DNA of 64,000 nucleotides from contig CATNEN010000030.1 of the NCBI GenBank assembly GCA_950097015.1, forward strand, positions 2,093,001-2,157,000, read 5' to 3'. Below are positions 12,342 through 23,267 of the stretch, piece by piece. This DNA is from Macrostomum hystrix (Eukaryota; Platyhelminthes; Macrostomidae). Under the pieces are notes generated by a model. That model was given only the letters and a program-made list of their open reading frames with translations. It did not search any database and was not told the origin of the DNA. Position numbers and translations under genes: made by a program. Position 1 is the first letter of the stretch; every line of letters begins with the position of its first letter.

Positions 12342-13604
12342 TGTTAGAAATTGGAGCGAAACGGAAAGATGCTTTTTGAGAGCTATAGGTATACTCGAGC
12401 ATTATAAATACGAGTATAAGGATACCGACCATGAAAAGTTAGTATGCCGTGGCAGATGTTTCAAATTTGTTATAGTGAGGCACAGTGAATTCAAGACTGA
12501 ATCGACAGCAAGCTTGACACCGGTGCAGATAGCTTGTGCAGATTCAGTTGCTGAAAAAACTGGCAGCAGCGTGAAGGCTGATCTATCTGAGACCAAGTGT
12601 ATGTGTGCAAATCAGCCTAACGAACATATAGTCGCACTAGCAGTGCTGTCTAAGCAAATACGAGCACTATGATACGGCTGAGATGAGCCGATTGTCAGTT
12701 TAGACTGATTTCCGCTAGTCCATTCCTACCTAGCTGGGCACGCACCGGACCTGCCTATTTACTCGTGGGTTTACGAGTCTACTTGCGGGACTCTCGGTTA
12801 CTGCAGTATTGACATTTAGACTGACGTGTAAATAAGTTTAAATTGTTATATTGAAGCAGCCTACTTTTGCTTGCTATAATCGGTATTGGCCAAAAATAAA
12901 TATTCTCAGCCAAATTTCTGACAAAATACAAATGCAAAAACTATTACGATGCATGCCCAATAAGCAAATAAATGTAGGCAGCCCCAGAGGCTTGTCGGTC
13001 AACTGTCGAGGTACCAAGCGCTTGGGCGCTGCTAAAAATGCTGTTAACGCATCTGCGCTTGTGGAACGGGAACGCTGCTATAGCAGTGAAATTCATGCAC
13101 TTATAAGCCCTCGTACATGGCCGCGGTCCAGACGCTTCCTTAAGTTCGATTACGCTCTTTCTGTTTGACTCGTGGTTGTCAGCCAGTCGCGGAAGAGATG
13201 TCAGGAACTATATGTGACGTAGTTGAGCTTATTTTCCGTTAAATATGCTAGGCGTGACGCAAATATTGGCTTAGACTCGAATTATGCATTGGCTTACGAG
13301 AACAAATAGAATTGATAAGATTTTATTCCACTATTTAGCAAAAACTGTCGTAAAATTGATTCTACCAGACATTAATGATCCATGTTCAAGTTGGTGTAAA
13401 TGTGCGGCAGCAACAACTTTTGCGAAGGTCAGGTCAAGCAGCTGGCGATACTTAAATCAAAGAATCAGGCAAGTGTGCAAGACAGACTCAACCAGGTGAA
13501 TCGGTTTGGCTCTGAATTCTCAGGGGTGCAAATAATTATAAAAGACCTACATTTCAATCGTAAGTCCAATACGTCAAGCAGCAGTTGTTGGAATCTGTAT
13601 TCTA
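12342..13604. other. No gene seen
   Basis: AT-rich spacer upstream of TRP-like copy 1. It should hold its first exon(s) and promoter if the copy is expressed, but no clear donor or start was found. Confidence 0.45.
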
Positions 13605-14160
13605 TCAGCTGACCGGTGGCATACCCAACTGCTGCTCGTGCTTCAATGGACAGTCCCTGACAACGCACTGCTGCTGCGACGACTGCTGTTGGAATTGAGT
13701 CAGTTCCAAATCACAACTCGCCACGTATGGCGGCGGTGCCTCGAAGTAGTCAGCATTACTGCTAGCAGCAAAGGCGCCGTTCTGATAGGCGATAGCGGCA
13801 ATTAGCTGACTGTACGGAGGCGGCGGCAGCATGCCGAGCATTGGCACCTGCGGCCTCATCTGCTGCTGCTGCTGACGCTGCAGCTGCCGGTTTCTTAGCA
13901 AGTCGCATCTAAGTTTCCTGGCCCGAAAACGCCAAATGCAGCAGGCAGCAATGAAACCCGAGCACCAAGCCGACCAGCAAGATGGAACCAACCGTCAGGC
14001 CGGCCACTCTGCCGGGGCTGCAGGTGAAGGCATCCGGATCAGTGTCGCAGAAGCCACTGCCGGTGTCCGCAGCACGCGTGGCAGCCTGTACAGCCCGGAC
14101 AGCTAAACTGAGACAAACAAAATCTGCAACCGGCAGGCGAAAATGTGAAATCCTTTCCAT
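13605..14160 (-). CDS. Single-pass membrane protein with two PPxY motifs; frame broken by one nucleotide
   Basis: ATG at 14160, TGA ending at 13605. The first frame gives a weak signal-like N-terminus, a short Cys-containing ectodomain (FCDTDPDAFTCSPG) and the start of a transmembrane helix (GLTVGSILLVGLVLG). The helix and a basic stop-transfer (FIAACCIWRFRARK) continue only in a second frame. That frame then runs through a glutamine run and a tail with PPPPY and PPPY, which bind WW domains. One surplus nucleotide, probably in the AAA at 13954-13956 (+ strand), accounts for the switch. The whole then gives 184 codons, an exact multiple of three. TTTTGTTTGTCTCAG ending near 14107 could instead be an acceptor. 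The layout resembles WBP1/VOPP1/Shisa-like adaptors recruiting NEDD4-type ligases, but homology is not established. Confidence 0.5.
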
Positions 14161-14791
14161 AGATGCGCAGAATCTTCTCTTAGTTGAATACGCAGCTCAT
14201 GTTTTAGTAGGAACTGTTGCAGTTCTTTATGCGTGCGTCGTTGCTCATGGCAACACGGATAATGCACAAGAAATTCGAGTTGCCAAAAGAAGTTTTGAAA
14301 AGTCAACTCTTTTAATGAAGTTTAGTGTTAGGATTCGTTTAGAAACAAACTACAAAGGCCAAGGAGGATTAAATGCTGAAGACTTGACTATAAATTCTAT
14401 GGAGCCTATAAAGTCCTAGTTTTGAATGTCAAAAGTAATTCAATGCTCAAAGCAACGCCAATTTTTAACTAATCAATGCCATCAATGCACTAATCAACCA
14501 ATGAGTTCACTTAGAGACTGCTAGTCATTATAGTAAATTAAATTGGACAAAAAAAGACAATTAAAATAGTCTTAAAACAGCCAAATGCAAAAACTAACAA
14601 ATAACACCGAAAGAGAAGCAAAAAACAAATTCACTGTATTTATGTTACACATGTAAAAAGCGGAGAAAACTACAAAATGTAGAACACAATACAGAAAGAG
14701 AATAGAGAGGATGCCACAAATGCTGCAATTATTGTCAAGGTTTTCAGAAACAGTATCAACTTTTGATTTCCCAGGCGCGACTGCAGTGCCG
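14161..14791. other. No gene seen between the PPxY gene and TOP3A
   Basis: AT-rich. The part next to 14792 is the likely TOP3A 3' UTR. Confidence 0.5.
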
Positions 14792-17700
14792 TCAGTTAAT
14801 GAGCATTGCGCACCGGTTTCTAGTGTGTCCCGGCTGCCCGCAGGCACCGCACTTTCTCTGCTTCTTCTGGCCGTCGCCACCGCCCCCGTCGCCACCGAAG
14901 GAGCTGCCGGCGCCGCCGCCGCCACCGCCGCGCCTATTACTATTGCCAAAATTCGTTTTCTGGAAGCTGCCACGTACTAAAGCCGCCTCTGCCTCTACCA
15001 CTTCCGCCGTCTGCGCCGCCGGCTCCGCTGAAACTTTCGGTGCCAAATCCTCCGCCGCCACCGCCTCCGGGCTCGTCGGCCCACTGAAAGAAGCCACAGC
15101 CTTGGTTCATTGGCTTGGCGCAGGCAAAAAATGGTCGGCCCTTGTTTGGACCCTCCTTTTGTACCGTTCTCTCGCGAGCCGCTTCACCACACTTGCAATT
15201 GACGTCGCTGCCGCCTCCGCTGACACCTCCGCCTAGTCCACTACCTGAAGCTCCAAATCCGCCGCCACCACCGCCAGCTGCGACTAATCCACCGCCGCCA
15301 CCAAATCCACCTCCAACTGCGCCAAATCCGCTGACACCGCCGCCCCCAAATCCACCTCCAACTGCGCCAAATCCGCTGCCGCCGCCGCCACCGCCGAATC
15401 CGCTGCCGCTGGTACCAGTGCCGCTACCGCCGGCTCCACTGGGAGGGCCGTCAGCCCACTGGAAGTGATTGCATGTACCGGAAGCGCACTTGTAGAATAG
15501 TCTACCGTGGTTCGGACCCTCTTTGCGAACTGTGAACTCGCGTACGGGTTGGCCACACGAGCAGGCAGCTAAAGCGGCAGCTGAGGCTGCGGGGGTGGCG
15601 TTGGACGCCGTCGACTGTGTCGGCTGGACATTGAACGTCTGGCGATCTTGCGGCTGCAGAAAAAGGCGCTGCTGCATCGAGCGGGTCGCAACGTCCGGCG
15701 GCTGCAACTCGTTGCCATGGAAACTGATAGCACTTGACTTTGGTTGGCCGCCAGTGCTACCTCCTCCGCCGCCGCCGCTGCTGACGGCGTTAGCGGAGCC
15801 GCCAAACGCACCGACATAGTCAGGATCGCAGAAGACACAGATTGTTCGCTCGGCCAAATCGCAGAACGGCATCGGCGCGGCCTGGCTAAATTGCAGCGTC
15901 AGCTTTCTGACCTGCCCGCCAGCGCCGGCTGTTGAACAATGCGGACAGTGTTCAGCCGAGACGGCAGCACGGCGGACAGAGTCTGGCAGCCAGACGGCCC
16001 GCCGGCAAGTCGGAAAGGCTAAGCAGCCAACAAAGAAGCCGACGCCATCTCGCTTAGTTTTCAGCGCCATGTCAGCCGTGGTACACTGCGGACATCGGCG
16101 GACAATACTTGGCAAGGCCTGGCCAGGTACGCCCGCCGCGTCGCCAGTTGGCAGGCCGGCCGGAGCATCCGCCACCGGCTGCTCGTCGAGGTAGTGGCCG
16201 ACCCTTGCGTCCAATAGGTTGGCCTGACGACAGGCTTCATCAAAGACACGCCTGTAGCGTTCAATGTGGTACTGGAGCACCTCCTGTAAAATAATAAAAA
16301 GTAAACGGCGAGAGTAACATGACTTGATTGTCAATGTCATCTAATAAGTACTTTATGGAGAAGCTTTAGCCTAATGCAATCATACCTGTTTAGTACGCCT
16401 GCCCTCGCAGATGGCCTTTAGATCAGCTTCCAAAGCTGCCCGCAGGTCAGGCTTAGACATTTGAAAGCCCATTGCGTCATAGCCTTCAACTAGACCGATG
16501 CCCAGCTGGCCCGGGACCAGAAACCTGGCGTCCTGCAGGCCAACATAGAGTCTCTGCTTCACTGTCTCAATGTGCTCAGCGTGCGTAGCGTCGGTGCCAA
16601 TACCGTGCCTGTCCATCAGGGCGATGAGGTCCGCTTCGGTTAGTAGCGGCGGAGCCGACGTGCATCCGTCAACTAGTTTGATTTCAGTTGGCCGAAACTG
16701 TTGACCGTGCTGAAACAGCGGCAGCTCCTTGTCGCACCATTTGTCGTAGATGTACACCTCTAAATAGTTGCGCTCGATAATGGTCAGGCCCTTGGCTTCG
16801 AAGCCTTCGCCATTGATGTCTATGGCTACTTTAGTTTCGCGACCCACCGCGTCCTTGGAGCAGCAGGCAAGGAAATGGCGAGCGACCAGCTCGAATACCT
16901 GGGCAAAAGATGTGACAGCATAGTTCATCACAGCTGCCATTTTGTAGCCTCCATTCCCCACGGCTGCCATTTTGCAGCCTCCATTACCCACAGCAGCCAT
17001 TTTGTAGCCTCCATTCCTCACAGCTGCCATTTTGTAGCCTCCATTCCTCACAGCTGCTATTTTGTAGCCTCCATTCCCCACAGCTGCCATTTTGTAGCCT
17101 CCATTCCCCACAGCTGCCATTTTGTAGCCTCCATTCCCCACAGCTGCCATTTTGTAGCCTCCATTCTCCACAGCTGCCATTTTGCAGCCACCATTACCCA
17201 CAGCAGCCATTTTGCAGCCCCCATTACCCACAGCAGCCATTTTGCAGCCCCCATTACCCACAGCAGCCATTTTGCAGCCACCATTACCCACAGCTGCCAT
17301 TTTGTAGCCTCCATTCCCCACAGCTGCCATTTTGCAGCCTCCATTCCCCACAGCTGCCATTTTGCAGCCTCCATTACCTACAGCAGCCATTTTGCAGCCC
17401 CCATTACCCACAGCAGCCATTTTGCAGCCCCCATTACGCACAGCAGCCATTTTGCAGCCCCCATTACCTACAGCTGCCATTTTGTAGTCTCCATTATCCA
17501 CATATTTTACATACAAACGCCAATTAATATTTTTAATTATTTAATTAATTAATTAATAAAAATTGCCATCAGAGGAAGTGAATTTTACAATCGTATTCTT
17601 AACTGCTTAAGTGGTACATTATTTCTATTCCGTATAGTTCAAAAGCAGAATTCGGATTTACCCTAGCCTCGTTGTTAGCCAGGCCGTCTCCGTTCTTAAG

Positions 17701-20007
17701 CGGATGTATGGGCGGATGGGCCTGGTCTGTTTTGTTGCCGCTTCTCGGATTCGGGCCGACTTCCAGCAGCCGTTGGGCAAACTGTGCCCAACGATTGTCA
17801 GTTGACTGAGTCTGCACCAGGCCGCGCAGATTAAAATCCTTAGGGAAGATGTTGGTCTCTGTGCGCGGATAGGAAATGTAGCCCTGGGTGTAAAGTCGCT
17901 CGGCAATGTGCATGGCCTCCTTGGCGTTGATGCGCAACTTTCTGGAGGCCAATTTTTCAAACTCCACCGTGTCCAAGGCACAGGGACGCCAGCGGCTCTT
18001 TGGCTTCGATTCCACGTTGGTAACAGTTGCTAGGGGCGATTCCAACACGTGAGCTAGGAACATTTGGCCAACCGCCTGGCAACAGGATGCGGGTTTTAGA
18101 TATATAGAAACGACATTGTCTCCAAAGACTGTGTACAGGTGTTCAGTCCATGGACTTGGTGTGGGGGGGGGGGCCGCCACACTGCCCGAATTTCAAATGT
18201 TATTAACTAAATCACTGGCCCGGAGTTTAGTATCTTGATAATAAAATGCTAATAGTTTCTTATAAACCTCCCCTTCAGACAGTGTAATATTGAATAATAC
18301 TTAACTAAGCTACAAGTTCAATAGCATCGCCGCACCTGATCATAGACGCGCCCGCGTTTCCAGAGGAATTCGGCGCCTTGCCCAGTCTCGGGCGACTCCG
18401 CCAACACCCGCAGGCGCCAGAAAGGCTCCGGTTGGAAGCGTTCAGCCTCTTTAAAGCGTTCAACAACAAAGCCGAGGGTGGGAAACTGGCAGCTGCCGTA
18501 GGACACCAGCTGATCAGCCAGGACGCCTGGGAACACCTGCCTAAGGCGCAGGGTCTGGAAGCGGGTGAACGCGGCACCGATGCGCAGGTCCAACTCTTGA
18601 CGGGCGTCAACTGCTTCGCTGACTCGCTCGTCCATGCGTGTCAGGTTGGCCAGGGCCCGCTGAACAGCCGGCCGGGTGATCTCGGAGAAGCGAGCTCGGT
18701 ACACGTCCAGCCTGTGGGTTGGGTGGCGCGAGCTTTGTCTAGTGTAGGGGTTTGGCAAATTCCGTCCCCTACCGTGTCTCATCTCTCCCGTGTCTCATCT
18801 CTCCTGTGTCTCATCTCTCCCTGTTTATGTTCGAAAAGCACAGAGAAAACATTCAGTGTGAGCTCTTAGGACACTGGACTTAGAAGGTAAGAAAATCACC
18901 AATTCTTTTTCGCTTTTAATCGTCTTAATTGAAACCGTAGATGTATTTTTCTGTACACGTAATTTTTAATAAACAATATAATCAGCATCAAACTAGCGTG
19001 ATAATTATAACAACAGTGAGACTGTAGCCTTGTAATTAGAGCGTCGGACTAACGAATTGAAGGTCGGGGGTTCGATTCTAGACTCCACTCAAACAACTTT
19101 TGTCCTTTAGCAAGACACCCAACTCTGCATTGCTTCAGTTCACCCAGCTGTTAAATGGGTAGCAGCATTAGCTGGGGTAACTGAGGGTGGGTGTGGTGTC
19201 CACTGGACTGAACAACCATACGCAGCCCTCAGATGCGCCGAGCAATAGCGTGTGTGCTGTCGGCTGCACATCTGGCCCAATTGGGGCAGGTGTAATCAAT
19301 TTTAATTCAATTATTAGTCTATTAATAATAACAATCATTCGAAAGTAACTACATCTAGCCCAGTTGGGCCTGATGTACAGCCAACGGCACAGCCAATTTC
19401 GCGGACTGGGAAAGCCGCCACACCCACATAAATGTCTACCCCAGCTTATTCTGGTACAGCTGGGTAAGCTGAGATTCGAAACTCACGACCTATCGGAGGA
19501 AAGATCAAAGCTGAAACCAATAGGCTACTGATATATAGATTTATGTTGTAAGGCTAAAGGTGAGGAAACATTTTCACAAATGAAAGTAAAGACCAACCTG
19601 GGATTGGAGGCCCGGCAGACATTAACAATCTCCATGCCGATATTCTCGCCCTCGCGATCGCAATCAGTCCAGATGACCAGCAGCTGGGCAGACTTGGCCA
19701 GTTGAGTTAGCGTGTTGCTGATTGGCTGATAGTCCTGCTGTATTTGTTTTACCACGGGCGCATCAAACAGAGCGGACGGGTGACAGCTCAGCCACTTTCT
19801 GTGCTGCTGCGTGAAGTCGTAGTTCATTAGGTGACCGCTGACCGAGGTCATGATCATCTGGCACTGCTGGCCAAGCAGGCTGCACTGGAATTCGTAGATT
19901 TTGTTGTACTTAGATTGACCATCACGACGACGCATCTGGCCGTTGGACATGATGCCTGCCAGGCTCTTCGCAGCGTCATTCTTCTCGGCTACGTTTAGTG
20001 CGCGCAT
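14792..20007 (-). CDS. TOP3A: DNA topoisomerase III alpha (five exons)
   Basis: Type IA topoisomerase, which decatenates DNA with BLM/RMI partners and also acts in mitochondria in other animals. Exons 20007-19598, 18711-18336, 18075-17662, 16898-16386 and 16283-14792 join in phase (410, 376, 414, 513 nt, then the last). The TOPRIM domain has E8 and the DxDxE acids D115/D117/E119 (WTDCDREGENIGMEI). SYGSCQFPTLGFVVERF follows. The catalytic tyrosine is Y331 in GYISYPRTETN. The C-terminal exon encodes a C4 zinc finger (CPQC...CLAFPTC), two GRF zinc fingers (CSCG...TVRKEGPN and CKCG...TVQKEGPN) separated by Gly-rich linkers, and a zinc knuckle (CGACGQPGHTRNRC). The knuckle lies in another frame: one extra base near 14975 makes the literal frame stop at 14940 (1018 aa), whereas the conserved end gives 1067 aa. 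Acidic-free residues open upstream of M1 may be a mitochondrial presequence. Confidence 0.93.
16926..17500. repeat. 30-bp minisatellite in TOP3A intron 3
   Basis: About 19 copies of a 30-bp unit containing CAGCTGCCATTTTG and CCTCCATT, entirely inside the intron 16899-17661. Its inner edge lies about 27 nt from the acceptor of exon 4. The length is a multiple of three and both strands stay open: the minus strand reads a decapeptide MAAVGNGGCK. It is not read by the spliced mRNA, because the preceding exon would meet a stop in the retained intron before the array. Confidence 0.95.
18164..18175. repeat. G homopolymer in TOP3A intron 2/3 region
   Basis: A run of about 11 G on the + strand within the intron 18076-18335. 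Such runs are prone to length errors in sequencing. Confidence 0.8.
18741..18835 (+). mobile_element. hAT-type nonautonomous element end
   Basis: TAGGGGTTTGGCAAATTCCG followed by tandem TGTCTCATCTCTCC motifs. The same order, inverted, occurs at 52800-52987, where the terminus is a clearer hAT-like CAGGGGTCGGCAAACTCCG. The element end sits about 30 nt from the acceptor of TOP3A exon 2. Confidence 0.6.
19015..19310 (+). mobile_element. tRNA-derived SINE, family B, in TOP3A intron 1
   Basis: The head has an A-box-like TGTAGCCTTGTAATTAGAGC and a B-box-like GGGGTTCGATTCTAG. The body contains CACCCAGCTG, TTAGCTGGGGTAAC, GGGTGTGGTG and GGCCCAATTGGGG. An inverted relative follows immediately (19340-19530) with matching blocks. 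Confidence 0.7.
19340..19530 (-). mobile_element. Inverted SINE, family B, in TOP3A intron 1
   Basis: On the minus strand: AGTAGCCTATTGGTTTCAGC, then GAGTTTCGAATCTC (B-box-like), CCCAGCTGTACC, AAGCTGGGGTAGAC, GGGTGTGGCGGC and GGCCCAACTGGGC. These blocks match the + strand copy at 19015-19310. The pair could form a long imperfect hairpin in the pre-mRNA. Confidence 0.65.
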
Positions 20008-20559
20008 AATGCCAGCTGCTGCCGGGACTGCTCTGCTGGACAGCAGGCGATGAGCAGGCAATACTACTAATAGAGCCGGGTAGTAGTGCGGTCGGCTAAT
20101 GGACCGCTGTAAAATAATAATTTTCGAGTGTCTTGGATTAATGAAATTACAAACGTCAGGCTTAATATAGGTGATGCCTGAAGTGCCTAAAATTACACTG
20201 TGCACACTAGTGTGATATAGGATAGCTAGTGCTTCCTAGAGTCTCCATAGCAACCATACAAAATCCATGGCAGTCATCAAGGTCAGTGTAGGATTGTAGG
20301 TAGGTGTATAATAATATAATAATAATGACACCAGACCCAAGGGCCAGTGCAGGTGTTGTGTGTCAAGCAAACTAGCAGGTGGGGACTGCACACCTAATGT
20401 ACTCCCCGGCTCTCTTCGACACCGGTTGACAGCAGTCATGTCAGCCATGGAATTTATTTTTTCCAGAAATATCGGCAGCATCCAAACCCCACAGAATTGC
20501 CGCACAGAACTGCTTTATTCTATGCCAGCTGGAATTATTATTACCCGACAAAATGTTGG

Positions 20560-20720
20560 TACTCATTTGCAGCTGAGTAGACTGTGTGCACATCAGTCAG
20601 TACTCATTTGCAGCTGAGTAGACTGTGTGCACATCAGTCAGTACTCATTTGCAGCTGAGTAGACTGTGTGCACATCAGTCAGTACTCATTTGCAGCTGAG
20701 TAGACTGTGTGCACATCAGG
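20560..20720. repeat. 41-bp tandem repeat, about four copies
   Basis: Near-identical copies of a unit with TACTCATTTGCAGCTGAGTA and GACTGTGTGCACATCAG. It is followed directly by a tRNA-like remnant. Confidence 0.95.
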
Positions 20721-20754
20721 GCAAAGCAGCTTGCCAAAGGCTACACGAATAGTT

Positions 20755-20806
20755 CTAGACTAAGTTGGGAGTCGAACCTTACTGACTGAGCTATCTATCC
20801 TGATGA
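20755..20806 (-). mobile_element. Truncated tRNA-like SINE head
   Basis: The minus strand reads GATAGCTCAGTCAGTA (A-box-like) and, almost immediately, GGTTCGACTCCC (B-box-like). The expected anticodon arm between them is missing, so it is a SINE remnant and not a tRNA gene. Confidence 0.45.
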
Positions 20807-22907
20807 GATAACAATAGGTAGTTGAGATTACAATAATCCTTACAAGATATAATATCTACTGACTAGTGGGTTTCCTGAAGCTTAAAACACAATACAATAC
20901 ACTCTTATGACACTGATTTAGCTCAAAAAGGGTTTGTACACAAAAACAAAAATAACTAAATAAAAAATGAATAATATAGCAAAAGGCAGGCACAATATGC
21001 AAAAAAAATATATAGGGGCCTAGCTACATGCTTAAAAAACTAACAGGAGCTACAATTAGCAAAGCCATACATTTATGTCACAAGAAACAAACACAAAACA
21101 ACATTCAAACTGAACAATAACTGATAGAGAAAGTAGCTAGCCTAACTAAGCCTAGCTATTTTCGTAATGTACCTAAAGCACTAATGACAAATGTATAGGC
21201 CTATTAGTAACAAGTAAATAGAAATAGGTGACAAAAGAAAATTCTCTGTATCACTACCTATTTTTCTTTTTTTCAACAGCTTTTTACTTCAAGCATGCAG
21301 AGTAAACATTATTTCAGTGGACTTGCTATTGCCACTCTAGCCTTCCATTTTTGGTATGCACCCAGAATGAGCCAGACTAGCTATCCAGTAGGCCTAGGCC
21401 TATAGGCCTATAGCATAACATGTCTGGTCTTACAGTTACATGTTTGATTTAAAAAACATGGTCATAAAAAGAAACAAAACTAGCTAGGCAGGAATAAAAC
21501 TAAAAATATGTTTTAGAATATAATGCTCAATACCTATTTCCTACATTTCACTGCAGTTTAAGCAAGGCCTACCTAAGACATAATGCTTAAAAAAATTTTT
21601 GATAAGCAATAAAAAATAAAACAAATTAGCAAAAAATTTGAAAGTAAAAGCTAAATTATAATAAAACATTTGACTTAGAAATACCACTGAAGTAAGAAGT
21701 TGGCTTCAGCCTTCATGATACAAATATGCGAAAATGGAAAATTCAGACAGTTAATTTCGAGTCTGAATATTAGAGCTTATTAGATGTATGCATGTAATTG
21801 TGAGTCGGAATAATTGTGAGTGTATAATTTAAACAAACTGACTTTCGAGTCGGAATAACTGTCGCAATATTCCAAAAGGTAATGTAGGCTAACACATTAA
21901 CTGTCGGAATAAGTGTCGGACTACGAAAGTAATCTTCTTGTTGTTTACGCATGAGTGTCCTGTGATGATGACAGTCACATCAAGTGTCCATCATCCAGAA
22001 AAACTTCTGTGAATTTCTGGACAGTAAAAGCTTCGTGCAAGCTGAAAGGTTGCGGTCGAATGTATGTGTTTATTATGAAGCGACCCCCACCTCGAATATG
22101 TACCTCGAAATTTATTTCCATATGTGTTTCTTACTTCAATTAATTAAGATGTATAAATTAAGTAGAGCAAACTTTGAAGTCAATCTGAAAAACTACAGCA
22201 GCTTTTAGCCTTTTCGAGGTGCCATTTTAAATGCGTAAAAGTAGGGCTAACGTTTCGTGATGGTACATAAGTAAATGAGTTCATGAGGGAGTTCACTTAA
22301 ATTTATTGCACGTTTGAAGAGGGCTTCGCTATGACTACTATACGAAACATACTTTTTTACACATCGAAAGTGTGCAAGACTAAATGCTTGCTGCCTTCTA
22401 ACCCATAACTCTGCTTAATTATAAAAAAAACGACTGCTCCGGTGCAGTGACTACCAAAGTACTCGTAGTATACTTTCTGAGAAATTCACAAGTTTGTAAT
22501 AACGCTGGTTGGTGAAAAAGAATGTTTTTGCGTTAAGATTAATCATGCCGTGTGCATTTCATTTGTCATCTTTTCAGCCCTTGCCTCTCATTGGTAAGAT
22601 TTTTCTCTCCCCCAACTCTCTTGATTGGTTATCCCCGGCCCTCTTGCTCTCACCCACCCCCGCCGCCACCCTTAACCCTTTACGTATGGGAATTTCATGC
22701 AATACTTATATATATGCCCTTTCTCGTTAGTAAGTCGCAAGTGTTTTCTTGTTGACGCACGCATCGATCTGGCCGAAAAGATAGACTTCCTACTGCGTAG
22801 ACTTAATTTAGTGCAACTGACTTAATTTCATTCCTTAACATTAACGCACAAACCTGTGATGTGTTCTCTGAAAGTTGAACTGAATACGGCACGAAATATA
22901 AACTCTG
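20807..22907. other. No gene seen
   Basis: AT-rich, with simple A-rich tracts and short AGGCCTA-type reiterations near 21390-21410. Open frames at 21770-22208 and 22509-22755 are short and without domains. Confidence 0.55.
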
Positions 22908-23071
22908 AAGGCTCGCTCACACTGCCATCAAACGAGGCCATAATTAACACACGATTGTATGTCAGCGCACATTATTTTTAAGACCATTCATTTTAACATC
23001 ACACAAATGTACCTCAACCGTAGAGTACACCAAAAACGAGTTATCTCATGATGGCAGTGTGAACGAGCCTT
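22908..23071. mobile_element. MITE with 23-bp terminal inverted repeats
   Basis: 22908-22930 contains GGCTCGCTCACACTGCCATC, and 23049-23071 carries its reverse complement with one mismatch in 23. The 164-bp AT-rich interior has no coding capacity, which fits a nonautonomous DNA transposon. The superfamily is not certain because the target-site duplication is unclear; the terminus is reminiscent of PIF/Harbinger-type ends. Confidence 0.75.
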
Positions 23072-23267
23072 TAGGGTGTGCCAAAGACAAATGTAGCTCG
23101 TAATAGCAGGCCAGCAATTGACGCGCTTCCGGCTAACAGCAGCCTATGTGTCTATGACCAAAAATGCATCAAAGAAGCTTCATCGATACGATTTTTTCGA
23201 CCAAGATTTCTCATTTTTTCAAGTCAAGGACAACTCGAAACTTCTCGCATCTATATAGATCCTAAAA

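Noticed and set aside
16380-17516. A 378-residue protein made of decapeptide repeats fused to a topoisomerase segment
   Set aside because: The repeats are intronic. A clear acceptor (CAG before 16898) starts the real exon, and the preceding exon ends at a donor at 17661.
19015-19085. A functional tRNA gene
   Set aside because: A and B boxes are present, but the acceptor stem does not pair and a SINE body follows.
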